A stretch of 41,102 nucleotides of DNA from an uncultured Planctomycetota bacterium (GCA_900317365.1 ONGM01000045.1:1-41102), one strand, 5' to 3'; counted from the first letter of the stretch, positions 7,432 to 15,886 are shown. The notes: generated from the letters alone by a model not told the origin. A program made the numbers and translations.

Positions 7432-8373
7432 ATGATGACAAAAGATAAGACGAAGAAGCGTTTGCCTTTGGGCATCGCGTTGGCAGTGATCTTGGTTGCG
7501 CTGGGCTCGCAAGCTCTTGCTGAGGAAAATGTGAGATTTAAGGGACCGGTTCAGGACAACCTTATTAACTGGGTGAAGGTCGATCGTCCCGACGGTCCTC
7601 TTACCGAATTCGGCAGCAAACGAGACGGTAAGATTAGCGATTACTTCCACAAAGTCGCCGTTTTGAATTCGGACTACAAGAAAGCGGTAAACGAGCTCTA
7701 CAAAATCTACGAAGGGATTATGAGCGACCCCACGAAAACCGAAAAAGAGAAGAGCGACGCGAAGTCTCAATACGACGGCGGTCTCGAGACCGTCAAGAAT
7801 AATTGGATCTCTGGCGAACAGGTCGCGTACGACGCTTTGGTAAAAGGACTTCGAGACGACTATAACTACGCGGTTCAACGTCGAGTTGGCGAATACCGGA
7901 ACGCGCGCCGAAGGATCTCTTATTATCTGAAACTTAGCGCGCGGAGCAAAAAGCGAGCTTGGGGACCGAGATACCATTCCTACACGCATATTCCCGAGGA
8001 CGATATCGCAATTCCGAGAGTTTCCGACTGCGGCGAAGCCAAAGGAGTCGAGTGGGAGCAGAGCGTAACCGTAGACTGGACGAATTTTAACGTTCGCGGC
8101 GGATCGATCGCTAGGCATAACGTCTACGGCGTTCCCGACGTCAACAAAGTCGGTATCCGCATAGACTTCGAGGTTAACGGAATGGACGTGCACCGGAGTA
8201 CGACGTGGCGGACCGTTGAGGCCGATCCCTGGTGCGAGTTCCGCCCGACGCAAGCGTGGTCTGAGCGCCAGGCTCGGAACGATATGGGCGGTCTTACGGA
8301 CGTCGATCTCGTAACTTGCCAGAAACTTTTGGACGCCAAGAATTTCAAGCGCGCTCAAAAACCTTGGGAATAA
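7432..8373 (+). CDS. Secreted protein of unknown function
   Basis: The protein has 313 residues. A basic N-terminus (KDKTKKR) and a hydrophobic core ending in SQALA form a clear Sec signal peptide with cleavage around residue 30 (ALA-EE). The mature part is charged, with a helical section at about 75-170 rich in Lys, Asp, Tyr and Arg, then a more beta-like C-terminal part containing paired tryptophans and two cysteines. I do not recognise a family. ATG codons at 7432 and 7435 are both possible; AGGACAGG directly upstream favours the second slightly. It stands alone between a long intergenic region and tandem hairpins, so it is probably monocistronic. Confidence 0.8.
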   Translation: MMTKDKTKKRLPLGIALAVILVALGSQALAEENVRFKGPVQDNLINWVKVDRPDGPLTEFGSKRDGKISDYFHKVAVLNSDYKKAVNELYKIYEGIMSDPTKTEKEKSDAKSQYDGGLETVKNNWISGEQVAYDALVKGLRDDYNYAVQRRVGEYRNARRRISYYLKLSARSKKRAWGPRYHSYTHIPEDDIAIPRVSDCGEAKGVEWEQSVTVDWTNFNVRGGSIARHNVYGVPDVNKVGIRIDFEVNGMDVHRSTTWRTVEADPWCEFRPTQAWSERQARNDMGGLTDVDLVTCQKLLDAKNFKRAQKPWE

Positions 8374-8425
8374 CGAATGCGAAGGGCGCGCGTCCGATCG
8401 TTCCCCATGTTGCTTCGAGTGAAAA

Positions 8426-8502
8426 CGACCGCTGATCGCTTGTAAGAGAAGCGGTCGATAGACAGACGACGAGAGCGGTTCCTTCAAAAGATCCGCTCTC
8501 GT
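8426..8502 (+). terminator. Two consecutive hairpins ending the 7432-8373 transcript
   Basis: The first hairpin pairs CGACCGCT (8426-8433) with 8450-8457. The second pairs ACGAGAGCGG (8469-8478) with 8493-8502 around a 14-nt loop, followed by TATTTGAA. The second stem is almost the same as the terminator at 10354-10385. Confidence 0.65.
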
Positions 8503-8616
8503 TATTTGAATCACGATTTTGTACGCACATTAAACAATGTTGAAACGACAAAGACGCGTCTTTTTTTGCGACCGCGTCGGGTTTTGATCGAATCTTAGAA
8601 TTTAGAGGTATGCGCG

Positions 8617-10323
8617 ATGAAAGTCATCTCGTTCGTGTTGGTTGCGGCGGCAACGGTCGCCGGGGTTCTCGGTTCCACAAATTGTGCGGCGCTCGCCGAC
8701 GATCATCCTTCGTCGACGGCGGCTAACGACTCCGCCGAGTTTGACGCTTCGCCCATGGTCTACGCAAAGTCGCGCGCGCCGATCATGGTTGAAATTAACG
8801 GAGAGACGCAACCGTATTCCGCAGAGTACGCCGTTGCTGCGGAGTTCGGCAAGAAAGGCGGCAACGTCGTTTTTTGTTATCCGACGATCGTTTTTGAACC
8901 GCGTAAACCGGGCGTTGCGTGCGTTCTTTCCGGAAACTTCGAACCCTCTTTGGAGGAAGAATTCCGGAATTACCTCGAAGGCGATCCGCGACTGAGGGTC
9001 GTCCATCGCGTTCAATACGATCAGAAAGAGGATTCGTTGAGAGTTCTTTTTAAAGTCCAGTTTTATCCCGATCAGTTTAAGTCGTGCGTTCACGAAGCGA
9101 TTAAAACGAACGTTTCCGACCAAGATCGAACTGCCGGAGCCAATTATTCGTTGAAACCCGTAACGTTTTTCGAAGAGGCCTACGCGCCGCAACTCGAGTT
9201 TCATTTGAACACAGGGCTCGAAGATAGAGTCGTCGCGGACCTTTTTGAATCCGATCCCGATTATCTTGCGTATCGCGTGTTCCCGCGCGGTCAGAATTAT
9301 TTGGGAACGCAAGACGTTTGGGTAACGTTCCGTTCTTTGGAAGACTCCGACGAGACGCGTTCTCCAATCGTTGCGTTTCGACTGTTCTGTGAGAATAGCG
9401 AGTACGTCCGCGCGCGTCTCACGTACTGTTACAAAGCGAAGACGACCGGCGAGGGAACCGCCGCGACGACGATCGATTTTTCAGAAGCTGAAAACGTCGT
9501 CAAAAAGCTCGAGACGGAAAACAGTGATCGAGAAGGCGAACCGCCGATCGTCGATCGTCGGACGCGAAACGATTATCTCCGTGAAATTCGCGCCGCGTTG
9601 ACGCAGGATCTCATGCTCGACCCTAACGGCGATCCTACGGTGCGATCGCTAGCGCTCGATTTCTTTCGCACGCAAAGCTCGTTGGCGAGCGAAACTCTTT
9701 CCAGCCTGATCTTCCAAGAAATTCAATACGACGACAACGAGTACGACGAAGTTCTTCAGAAGTATCTTGAACCGATCGTAACCGCCAAACTAACGGACGT
9801 GATCGATCATAACGAGCGACTTACCGACGAGATGAAAACGAAACTGAAGGGGAGCCTCCAGGATCTTAATATTGTCCGCGACAAGCAGACGCAAGGGATG
9901 TTCAAGTTTTCTAAGGGACCCTTTGGAGTCGGCGCGAGCGCGATGGATTTCCTCGGAATAGATTACGACGCGCGTAAGTCGCTCGCGGAAGAATGCGTCA
10001 ACGCGTTGCGCGAAATAAATTCGTCGGCGAAGCAGACGACGGAAAACGAAATCGAAATGGATTGCAAAGATTTTGCGTTGTATAGGGTCAACGTTGGCAA
10101 GATTCAAGCGCAGATCAGCGCCGCTCAGAATTTTCTCGTTACCCGAAACGGAATCGCGCGCGACACAACGACCGCAGCGCCCCTCGATTTTACGACCGAA
10201 GTCCTCAATGGATCCGATTGCCGTGATTTCGACTTCTATAAGCGCAATTATGAGGTTCTCGTCAAGCTGCTCGAAGCCGCTCGTCGAATTTTTGATCCCG
10301 GTTACGTTTATAATCCGCTCTGA
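8617..10323 (+). CDS. Large secreted protein of unknown function
   Basis: The protein has 568 residues. MKVISFVLVAAATVAGVLG and the following residues to CAALADD make a signal peptide, cleaved near residue 28. The mature protein has an N-terminal half with beta-rich character and scattered cysteines (about residues 45-275) and a C-terminal half that looks helical and acidic (about 290-568). No catalytic motif or transmembrane segment is seen after the signal peptide. I do not recognise the family. An AGAGGT lies 9 bases upstream of the ATG. It is flanked by terminator hairpins on both sides, so it is likely transcribed alone. It shares no obvious sequence similarity with the secreted proteins on either side. 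Confidence 0.82.
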   Translation: MKVISFVLVAAATVAGVLGSTNCAALADDHPSSTAANDSAEFDASPMVYAKSRAPIMVEINGETQPYSAEYAVAAEFGKKGGNVVFCYPTIVFEPRKPGVACVLSGNFEPSLEEEFRNYLEGDPRLRVVHRVQYDQKEDSLRVLFKVQFYPDQFKSCVHEAIKTNVSDQDRTAGANYSLKPVTFFEEAYAPQLEFHLNTGLEDRVVADLFESDPDYLAYRVFPRGQNYLGTQDVWVTFRSLEDSDETRSPIVAFRLFCENSEYVRARLTYCYKAKTTGEGTAATTIDFSEAENVVKKLETENSDREGEPPIVDRRTRNDYLREIRAALTQDLMLDPNGDPTVRSLALDFFRTQSSLASETLSSLIFQEIQYDDNEYDEVLQKYLEPIVTAKLTDVIDHNERLTDEMKTKLKGSLQDLNIVRDKQTQGMFKFSKGPFGVGASAMDFLGIDYDARKSLAEECVNALREINSSAKQTTENEIEMDCKDFALYRVNVGKIQAQISAAQNFLVTRNGIARDTTTAAPLDFTTEVLNGSDCRDFDFYKRNYEVLVKLLEAARRIFDPGYVYNPL

Positions 10324-10353
10324 TCTTTCCCTTTGAATTCCGCAGATCGACGG

Positions 10354-10385
10354 ACGAGAGCGGGTTTTTATCAACCTGCTCTCGT
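10354..10385 (+). terminator. Hairpin terminator after 8617-10323
   Basis: ACGAGAGCGGG (10354-10364) pairs with CCTGCTCTCGT (10375-10385), with one G-U pair. The loop is T-rich (TTTTTATCAA) and T residues follow about 15 bases downstream. The stem matches that of the 8469-8502 hairpin. Confidence 0.6.
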
Positions 10386-10446
10386 CAGGAAGATTCGAGG
10401 TTCTTTTTCCTAACGCAATCGCATGGAAGGAAACAATCAAAACAAT

Positions 10447-10476
10447 TTGACATTTGTTTCGCGCCCATGTTTTAAT
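10447..10476 (+). promoter_or_regulatory. Sigma-70-type promoter before 10551
   Basis: A perfect TTGACA (10447-10452) and TTTAAT (10471-10476) are separated by 18 bp. The leader to the ATG at 10551 would be about 70 bases. Confidence 0.6.
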
Positions 10477-10550
10477 CGCGCCGCAAAGACTCGCGGGGCG
10501 TCGGATATTCGTTTGCTTTTTCCTTTGCTTTTGCCAAAAGGAGAGTTTCT

Positions 10551-11348
10551 ATGACCAGGTTCCTTTTTATGAAAACGCTCGTTGTCAGCGTCTGTTGTCT
10601 TTTTCTTCCCGCGACCGTTCCCCGCGCGAACGCGCAATATAGTTCGAGCGAAAAAATGAATCAATCGAATTCGCAGGTGGAAAAGGGCGGGCGTATTTCG
10701 ATTCCTTGGCTCGCTGAATCAGGCAGGCGTCATTCGAACGAACTCAATAAAGCCGCGAACGAATCGCTGAATCGAGCGCGCAAAGAAAGCGAGCGTCTCA
10801 ACAACGCTCGGGACGCTCAAATCGAGAAGAATCGCGCTGAAAGAAAACGTCGAATAGAGCGGGCTAATAAGAGTTTTCAGGAGTTTTTGAAAGACGATCT
10901 GATTCCGGAACAGGCGCCGATCTCGGGAATCGATACCCCGGAGACTTCGGACGCGTTTTCTTCGCCGTCGTCGCCTCATCGTAGCGTAAACGCGCCTAAC
11001 GTTGGCGACGTAGCCAAAACTCCGCCGCCGAAGCGCGGGTCGCCGTCGGCGCCGAAGCGCGGCGGGTCAAGCGCGCCGCCGCAGTCCTCGACGTCTTTGA
11101 TACCGTCTCCGCTTTGGGGAGTCGAGAGTTCCGCGTCGGCGACGGAGCAGGCGAAGATTGACGAAAATCGAAGAAAATGCGCGGCAAGAAACGTTAGAAT
11201 GCTTGGCGACGCCGCTGTCGGCGTCGCTACGCGCGGAATAGGATTCGTCCCCTTGATTGTCGACATGCTTGAAAATGTGATCGATCCGATACCCGGATGT
11301 AATTATAATGTGGAGAATCCCCGTTATCCTTCGACGCCTCCGCACTAG
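10551..11348 (+). CDS. Secreted protein with charged helix and proline-rich linker, unknown function
   Basis: The protein has 265 residues. The N-terminal signal peptide ends at ANAQY (about residue 28). Residues 55-120 are a highly charged, probably coiled-coil helix rich in Arg, Asn, Glu and Lys. Residues 125-195 are a Ser/Pro linker with two PKRG repeats (PPPKRGSPSAPKRGGSS). The C-terminal 70 residues include a short hydrophobic stretch (about 215-240) and two cysteines. No family is recognised. The start is well supported by AAGGAG seven bases upstream, and a consensus promoter lies at 10447. It is the third of three separately terminated secreted proteins between the two sigma-like genes. 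Confidence 0.8.
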   Translation: MTRFLFMKTLVVSVCCLFLPATVPRANAQYSSSEKMNQSNSQVEKGGRISIPWLAESGRRHSNELNKAANESLNRARKESERLNNARDAQIEKNRAERKRRIERANKSFQEFLKDDLIPEQAPISGIDTPETSDAFSSPSSPHRSVNAPNVGDVAKTPPPKRGSPSAPKRGGSSAPPQSSTSLIPSPLWGVESSASATEQAKIDENRRKCAARNVRMLGDAAVGVATRGIGFVPLIVDMLENVIDPIPGCNYNVENPRYPSTPPH

Positions 11349-11359
11349 CGAGTAAAAGC

Positions 11360-11388
11360 GAGCGCGAGCTGTTGCCAGGTTCGCGCTC
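11360..11388 (+). terminator. Hairpin terminator after 10551-11348
   Basis: GAGCGCGA (11360-11367) pairs with TCGCGCTC (11381-11388), followed by CTGGTTTTA. An overlapping alternative hairpin (CCAGG/CCTGG) could also form. Confidence 0.55.
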
Positions 11389-11512
11389 CTGGTTTTATGA
11401 GCCGCCGAAGAAGCGCGTAAAGACTTTTTAGTTTTCTGTTCCGCGATTTGCACGTCGACTCCGTAACGTTGATTTCGAATTGAAACCGCTTCCTTTAATC
11501 GAAATCGATCGG

Positions 11513-11530
11513 AGCGCGGCGCGCTTTTTT
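11513..11530 (+). terminator. Small GC hairpin followed by a long T-run
   Basis: AGCGC-GGC-GCGCT (11513-11525) is followed by TTTTTTATTTTTG on the plus strand. It lies 165 bases beyond the previous gene's own terminator, in an otherwise gene-free stretch (11389-11763). It may be a second-line terminator or end an unseen short transcript. Confidence 0.35.
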
Positions 11531-11763
11531 ATTTTTGAACAGAATCGATTAAGTCTGGCGCGACGACGCTGCAGTTTAGCTTTTACGAATCCGGTCCCCT
11601 TGCGAAGCCGCGCTTTCGTGAAATCCGTATCAGTATTAAAGACGCTCTCGAGACGTCTCCGGAAATGCGCGAAGCTCCTTCTTGAACGCGCAGGAATCAA
11701 GGTTGTCCCTGAAAATAGAGATCGTTGATTGTCTCATGAAAAAGCGCGGAACATTAACATATC

Positions 11764-12106
11764 GGAGAGAAGTTCCCAAAAAATTTTCTTTTTTTGTTGA
11801 ACTTCGTCGTTTTTTCCATACATAGCGGTAGGGAAGATGAAAATCAGCCCGACGAAACATGCGCGCTTCATGCGTAAGTCAATAACATAAACCGTTTAGT
11901 TTTATAGAAAGGACTGATCGTTAAAATAAATCGCTTTTAAAATCTTGTCATTGTTTGTTAATTCGTTCTAGTTCGATAAGTTAGCTAGTTTTCATAACTC
12001 TTTTAATTTAAAATCTTGTAACCCGAAACGACGACGCTCGGTCGTTGGATCGTTTGTCGATCCTTTTGTCCGCATTGTCCGGTTGATTGTTCTAAAGGAT
12101 TTAGTT
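11764..12106 (+). repeat. Leader of sigma-like gene B, duplicated from 5482-5825
   Basis: This is the second copy of the leader described at 5482-5825, with almost the same length to the start codon (343 versus 344 bases). It keeps the TTTTCTTTTTTTGTTGAAC block, the CCATACATA block, the 28-bp identical element and the AAAGGA ribosome-binding site. The upstream limit of similarity is sharp at AGAGAAGTTCCC, so the duplicated unit is leader plus gene. Confidence 0.8.
11975..12002 (+). promoter_or_regulatory. 28-bp block identical in both sigma-like gene leaders (copy B)
   Basis: It is identical to 5693-5720 and lies 104 bases before the start codon. The less conserved flanks make this the best candidate for a functional site in the leader. 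Confidence 0.45.
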
Positions 12107-13321
12107 ATGCCGCAAAGCCAAAATAACGACGAAGTAAATGAACTAGTCGCCAGACTTGGTCGCGATCTCTGTGGAATGCGACAGAAGTGTTTTAACCGCT
12201 TCGCCGGTTGCCTTCCTCTCCTCCGTCTTTGGAGTCGTCAAGCGCTCGAGAACCTCGCAAATGAAAAGTATCGATTGATTAACGACTTCGAAACAAAAAA
12301 CAAACACAATGGCGAAAAAGTGAACACGACCGTCGAGGAAGCGCGCAAAACCTTTCCAGCTCTTCTGCGCGCCTTTCAAAAGAAAATCTCGCAGTTCCTC
12401 TCCACTGGACAAACGCCCTCTCGAAAAGAACTCCGCGAAATCAAATTAACCTTTGGGGAATTCAATCCGAAATTCGATTCCATTCGCAAAATTGCGTTGC
12501 AAAGCGACGAAACTCCTCCTGCAATTCGCCAACTGTTCCTTCGCCACGACGAAATTCGCGGCTCGATCGTTGAAATGTGCGCTCCACTCATTAAGAACGC
12601 CGCTTACCGCGTCGTGAAACGTTCACTTCAAGAAGACGATCGAAACGATCTGTTGAGCAACGCGACTTTGATCGCAATGATCGCACTCGATCGATACGAC
12701 GCAGAACACGACGAGGGACTTCAAGCCTTCATTGCGAAGAGCGTTAAAACCGATACGATCTCCTTCATGCGTCGATTGGGAAAGGCTCTCCGATCCCCTT
12801 CGATCTTCGACCTCCCGCGCGACGCCGAGGGTCCCGCTATCGTCGAGGCTCTTCCGAATAAAAAAGCTCATACCCCCGACGAAATCGCCGAAGAGAACGA
12901 GATCAAAAATTTGATGATTGAACAAATCGCCGAATGCGCAGACGATCCGGACGTTCGACTCTTCCTCCGTTATCGCGGCGTTCCCGACGGGAAATTTAAC
13001 CTCATAAGCCTCGACGCGCTACTCGAAGGATATACCGGTCAGACGACTTATAAAAAGCTGGCCGAAGAAGAGTCCGTTACGCCGCAAGCTATTCAAAAAC
13101 GTTGTAAGCGAGGGATCGAAAAAATCAAGGAAGTCATCGGAGACGCTTATGAGTCTGATAACGACGGCAAGGATAACGATTCCTCCGATCGTCAAGAGCG
13201 AGGTATGAAAAGCGACAATGCGACTAAGGGTTATAATGCGCCCCGGATAACAGACAGAATATCTGAACGTAGGGCGCATAGAAAAAGCTTAAAGCGCGCG
13301 GTTTCTCCCTGCGTTCCGTGA
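12107..13321 (+). CDS. Sigma-70-like protein with long novel N-terminal domain, paralog B
   Basis: The protein has 404 residues from the ATG at 12107 (MPQSQNNDEV), chosen because it aligns exactly with paralog A (MAQSQNNDEL) and has AAAGGA eight bases upstream. The next in-frame start upstream would break that alignment. The layout is that of paralog A: a helical N-terminal domain (1-150), a region 2-like helix bundle with TLIAMIALDRYDAEHDE and SVKTDTISFMRR, and a region 4-like helix-turn-helix (TTYKKLAEEESVTPQAIQKRCKRG). The last 60 residues are a hydrophilic tail rich in Asp, Asn, Arg and Ser that is absent from A. Divergence between A and B is largest in the linker between the two sigma-like parts and after the helix-turn-helix. 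Different tails and linkers suggest separate targets or partners, but this is inference. Confidence 0.7.
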   Translation: MPQSQNNDEVNELVARLGRDLCGMRQKCFNRFAGCLPLLRLWSRQALENLANEKYRLINDFETKNKHNGEKVNTTVEEARKTFPALLRAFQKKISQFLSTGQTPSRKELREIKLTFGEFNPKFDSIRKIALQSDETPPAIRQLFLRHDEIRGSIVEMCAPLIKNAAYRVVKRSLQEDDRNDLLSNATLIAMIALDRYDAEHDEGLQAFIAKSVKTDTISFMRRLGKALRSPSIFDLPRDAEGPAIVEALPNKKAHTPDEIAEENEIKNLMIEQIAECADDPDVRLFLRYRGVPDGKFNLISLDALLEGYTGQTTYKKLAEEESVTPQAIQKRCKRGIEKIKEVIGDAYESDNDGKDNDSSDRQERGMKSDNATKGYNAPRITDRISERRAHRKSLKRAVSPCVP

Positions 13322-13329
13322 GCGCAGGG
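13307..13329 (+). terminator. Hairpin overlapping the stop codon of sigma-like gene B
   Basis: CCCTGCG (13307-13313) pairs with CGCAGGG (13323-13329), followed by CTTTGTT. The stem spans the stop codon, and the T-run is poor. Confidence 0.35.
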
Positions 13330-13455
13330 CTTTGTTCGTAAGATTTCTTTTGTTCGGAAAACGGGCGCGTTTTGCGTCGCGGCGAGCGCTCGACGGCGGA
13401 ACGAATCGTTGACGACGTCGCCGATTTTTATCTGGAGTTTTTTCTGAAAAACGAC

Positions 13456-13484
13456 TTGACGTCTTTCTCTTCACGAGCTATACT
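13456..13484 (+). promoter_or_regulatory. Sigma-70-type promoter of the GntR/ABC operon
   Basis: TTGACG (13456-13461) and TATACT (13479-13484) are separated by 17 bp, 57 bases before the gntR start. GTAT-N10-ATAC just downstream overlaps the expected start of transcription and may be a site for the GntR-family protein itself, as YtrA-type regulators usually control their own ABC operon. Confidence 0.7.
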
Positions 13485-13540
13485 GTATTGCATAACCGAT
13501 ACGCTAATACGTTTGGCTTTTTCAACGTTAAGGTAAAGGC

Positions 13541-13963
13541 ATGTATCACCTAAATTTTAACAGTCCTGTTCCGCTATACGAACAGTTGGAGCGTCAGACG
13601 CAATTCCTTATTGCGAGCGACGTGTTGCCGGAAGGCGTAATGATACCTTCCGTTCGGGACGCGGCGAAGTCCCTCGCCGTGAATCCGCAGACGATCGTGC
13701 GCGCGTACGCTAATCTGAAAAACGCCGGGCTTATCCAGTCCGTGCGCGGACAAGGTTTTGTCGTCGCCGTCGGCGCGCGCGCTCGATGTCGGGATTTGCG
13801 ACTTCAACTCTTTCAGTCCCGCGTCGAAGAATCGCTCGAAGAAGCCGTCTTAGGTCGTATGACGCCTGACGAAATCAGCACGATTCTTAAACGCTCGTTC
13901 CAACGAATTGTCGACAAATACTTCCCCAATAGTACCTCTGACCTTCCTGCGGAGACTCGATAA
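13541..13963 (+). CDS. GntR-family transcriptional regulator, YtrA-like
   Basis: The protein has 140 residues. The winged helix-turn-helix of GntR proteins fills about residues 10-75, with PLYEQLERQTQFLIASDVL, the recognition region MIPSVRDAAKSLAVNPQTIVRAYANLKNAGLI and the wing VRGQGFVV. The C-terminal part is a short helical segment of about 60 residues rather than a FadR- or HutC-type ligand domain, which is the YtrA arrangement. YtrA-type regulators normally repress an adjacent ABC transporter operon. Here the ABC ATPase starts two bases after the stop codon, so the genes are almost certainly co-transcribed. A near-consensus promoter lies at 13456. Confidence 0.92.
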   Translation: MYHLNFNSPVPLYEQLERQTQFLIASDVLPEGVMIPSVRDAAKSLAVNPQTIVRAYANLKNAGLIQSVRGQGFVVAVGARARCRDLRLQLFQSRVEESLEEAVLGRMTPDEISTILKRSFQRIVDKYFPNSTSDLPAETR

Positions 13964-13964
13964 A

Positions 13965-14921
13965 ATGTCCGAATCGCTTATCAAACACGAATACGATCCC
14001 TCGCGTCTCGAACAGCGGATTCCCGGAGTGATTGAAGTCTGCGATCTCGTCAAGACGTATCGCTCTAAGGCGGTTGTCAATTCCGTTTCCTTCTCCGTTG
14101 CGCCAGGCTCCGTCTTTGCGCTTCTCGGCGAAAACGGCGCCGGTAAAACGACCACGATTCGTATGCTCCTCGGGGAATCGCGTCCGACTTCAGGTCTTGT
14201 TCAGGTTCTTCACGTGAACCCCGCCGATTATCCGCAAGTCGTACGTCCGAAAATAGGCTATGTGCCCGAGGTTCCGATACTCTACAATTTCATGACCGTC
14301 GAGCAACTCGGCAAGCTCGCCGCGCCCTTTAATACGGAAGGCTACTTTGAACGCTACGCGCGCCGTATCGAAGAGTTCGGAATCGGACTCCGCGTTAAAA
14401 TATCCAACCTTTCGAAAGGCATGAAGGCGATGACGTCCCTCGCTCTCGAACTCGCTCGGGATCCTGAAATTCTCATTCTCGACGAGCCGACGTCCGGACT
14501 CGATCCGCTCGTTCGGCGCCGATTCCTCGCCAATATCGCCGATCTTGCCGCCGCCGGAAAGACCGTCTTTCTTTCGAGTCATCAGATAACCGAAGTCGAA
14601 CGCGTCGCGGATCACGTCGCTTTTCTGAAAAACGGCAAGTTCGTGTTTATGGATTCCCTCGCCGCGATCGCCGACGAGTACCGAACACTTGAAGTTACCG
14701 TTCGCGGAGACTTTGAAGTTGCGCCTGACCTTTATCCTTCCCTTTTCGCGGGCGAGTTCATTCAATCGGAGCGACTCGGAGCCGCGCGCCGCCTTGTCGG
14801 ACGTAAGCTCGTTCCCGACTATGAAGCTCGTTTGCGCGCCGCGTACAACGACCGATTTGTGGAAGCGAACGTCTCCGTTCCTTCGCTCGAAGACCTATTC
14901 GTCGCCTATATGACCCGGTAG
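13965..14921 (+). CDS. ABC transporter ATP-binding protein
   Basis: The protein has 318 residues from the ATG at 13965, one base after the gntR stop; a longer in-frame start would overlap gntR by about 50 bases and is less likely. The Walker A motif GENGAGKT is at 55-62, the signature is LSKGM at 149-153 in place of LSGGQ, Walker B ILILDEP is at 169-175 and the switch histidine is in SSHQ at 204-207. The C-terminal 100 residues are an accessory domain as in the BcrA/NatA-type export ATPases. It should power the two permeases encoded next. The altered signature motif is common in this group. The substrate is not predictable from sequence. Confidence 0.95.
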   Translation: MSESLIKHEYDPSRLEQRIPGVIEVCDLVKTYRSKAVVNSVSFSVAPGSVFALLGENGAGKTTTIRMLLGESRPTSGLVQVLHVNPADYPQVVRPKIGYVPEVPILYNFMTVEQLGKLAAPFNTEGYFERYARRIEEFGIGLRVKISNLSKGMKAMTSLALELARDPEILILDEPTSGLDPLVRRRFLANIADLAAAGKTVFLSSHQITEVERVADHVAFLKNGKFVFMDSLAAIADEYRTLEVTVRGDFEVAPDLYPSLFAGEFIQSERLGAARRLVGRKLVPDYEARLRAAYNDRFVEANVSVPSLEDLFVAYMTR

Positions 14922-15014
14922 TCTCGCCGCGCCGCGCGTCGAAAAGAGCGTTGCGGAGAAGCTTGGTCGGCGGTCGTGAAAATAGAAATCGTTCCGATAT
15001 TTCGGAGGTTGGAT

Positions 15015-15728
15015 ATGAATAGAATCTTCGCGCTTATGCGCAAAGAGTACCTCGAAACGCGATTCGAGACGTTTGTTTTTTTGGTCTGCGGACTCATTTG
15101 TTCCTTTGTGCCGGCGTTTTTTGACTCGACGATGATTGATAACGCGAAATATTATCAGGAATTGAACGCGCTTAGTTATCATGTCGTCGGCGGATTCGTC
15201 GCGGTGTGGTTAAACGCGGTCGTTCTTAGCGCATGCGCGTTCGCTCGGGAACGCGAGAACGGTACGACGGCGATTCTGCAACGCATTACGATCGACTGGC
15301 GCGTTGTCGCCGCCGGAAAATTCGGATACGTCGTCCTTTCGTCCCTCGCTTTGGCGTGCTTCTTCTTTCTGACGACGCTCGGCGTCGACGCGTATCATCG
15401 ACTGCCGTTCCTCACGACTTGCGGCGCCTTTTCTCGATCGGATTTCGGTGGCGACGCCATGACGTTCATCTTCTCCTTCGGACTTCTTCACACATGGTGT
15501 TGGGCCGTCTACTGGACAAGCGTCGTCTCGCGATCGGTCTCCGCGATTTTCCTTTCCGTCTTCTCCTCAGTCGTTTTCGGTTATTTGACGGCTTATTTTT
15601 TAACCGTTTTCTTTCGTATCCTTGACGTTGAATATTTAAACCATTACGGACTGATCGTCAACGGTTTCATTGGACTGGCGTTGCTGATTTGCGCAATGCG
15701 CAGAAAGTTCGGCTATCGTATCGTTTGA
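15015..15728 (+). CDS. ABC transporter permease 1
   Basis: The protein has 237 residues starting at MNRIFALMRKEYLETR, with GGAGG six bases upstream of the ATG at 15015. It has about six hydrophobic helices and the N-terminal cytoplasmic phrase MRKEYLETR typical of ABC-2-type permeases. The paired phrase CAFARERENGT after the second helix is shared with the next permease (CAFARERQNGT), as is RRITIDWRVVAAGKFGY / RRIAADWRVAATAKFGY in slightly altered form. The two are diverged paralogs and likely form a heterodimer. The gap from the ATPase stop is 93 bases. Confidence 0.88.
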   Translation: MNRIFALMRKEYLETRFETFVFLVCGLICSFVPAFFDSTMIDNAKYYQELNALSYHVVGGFVAVWLNAVVLSACAFARERENGTTAILQRITIDWRVVAAGKFGYVVLSSLALACFFFLTTLGVDAYHRLPFLTTCGAFSRSDFGGDAMTFIFSFGLLHTWCWAVYWTSVVSRSVSAIFLSVFSSVVFGYLTAYFLTVFFRILDVEYLNHYGLIVNGFIGLALLICAMRRKFGYRIV

Positions 15729-15886
15729 ATCGAAAGCCGACTCGGAACATTGACGCCAGATTAGTCGACGTTCAAACGCGCAACCAATAAAAACCAAGTG
15801 ACTAGCGGCAGCGCGAATCGGGATCCAACGTCAGAGCGACGGTGGGTATTGGGTTAGAAAATTATTAATACAGTTAGAGGTTGGCA

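Noticed and set aside
8550..8563. Perfect palindrome AAAGACGCGTCTTT before the 8617 gene, followed by T residues
   Set aside because: No loop, so a poor terminator; a single short palindrome is not enough to claim an operator.
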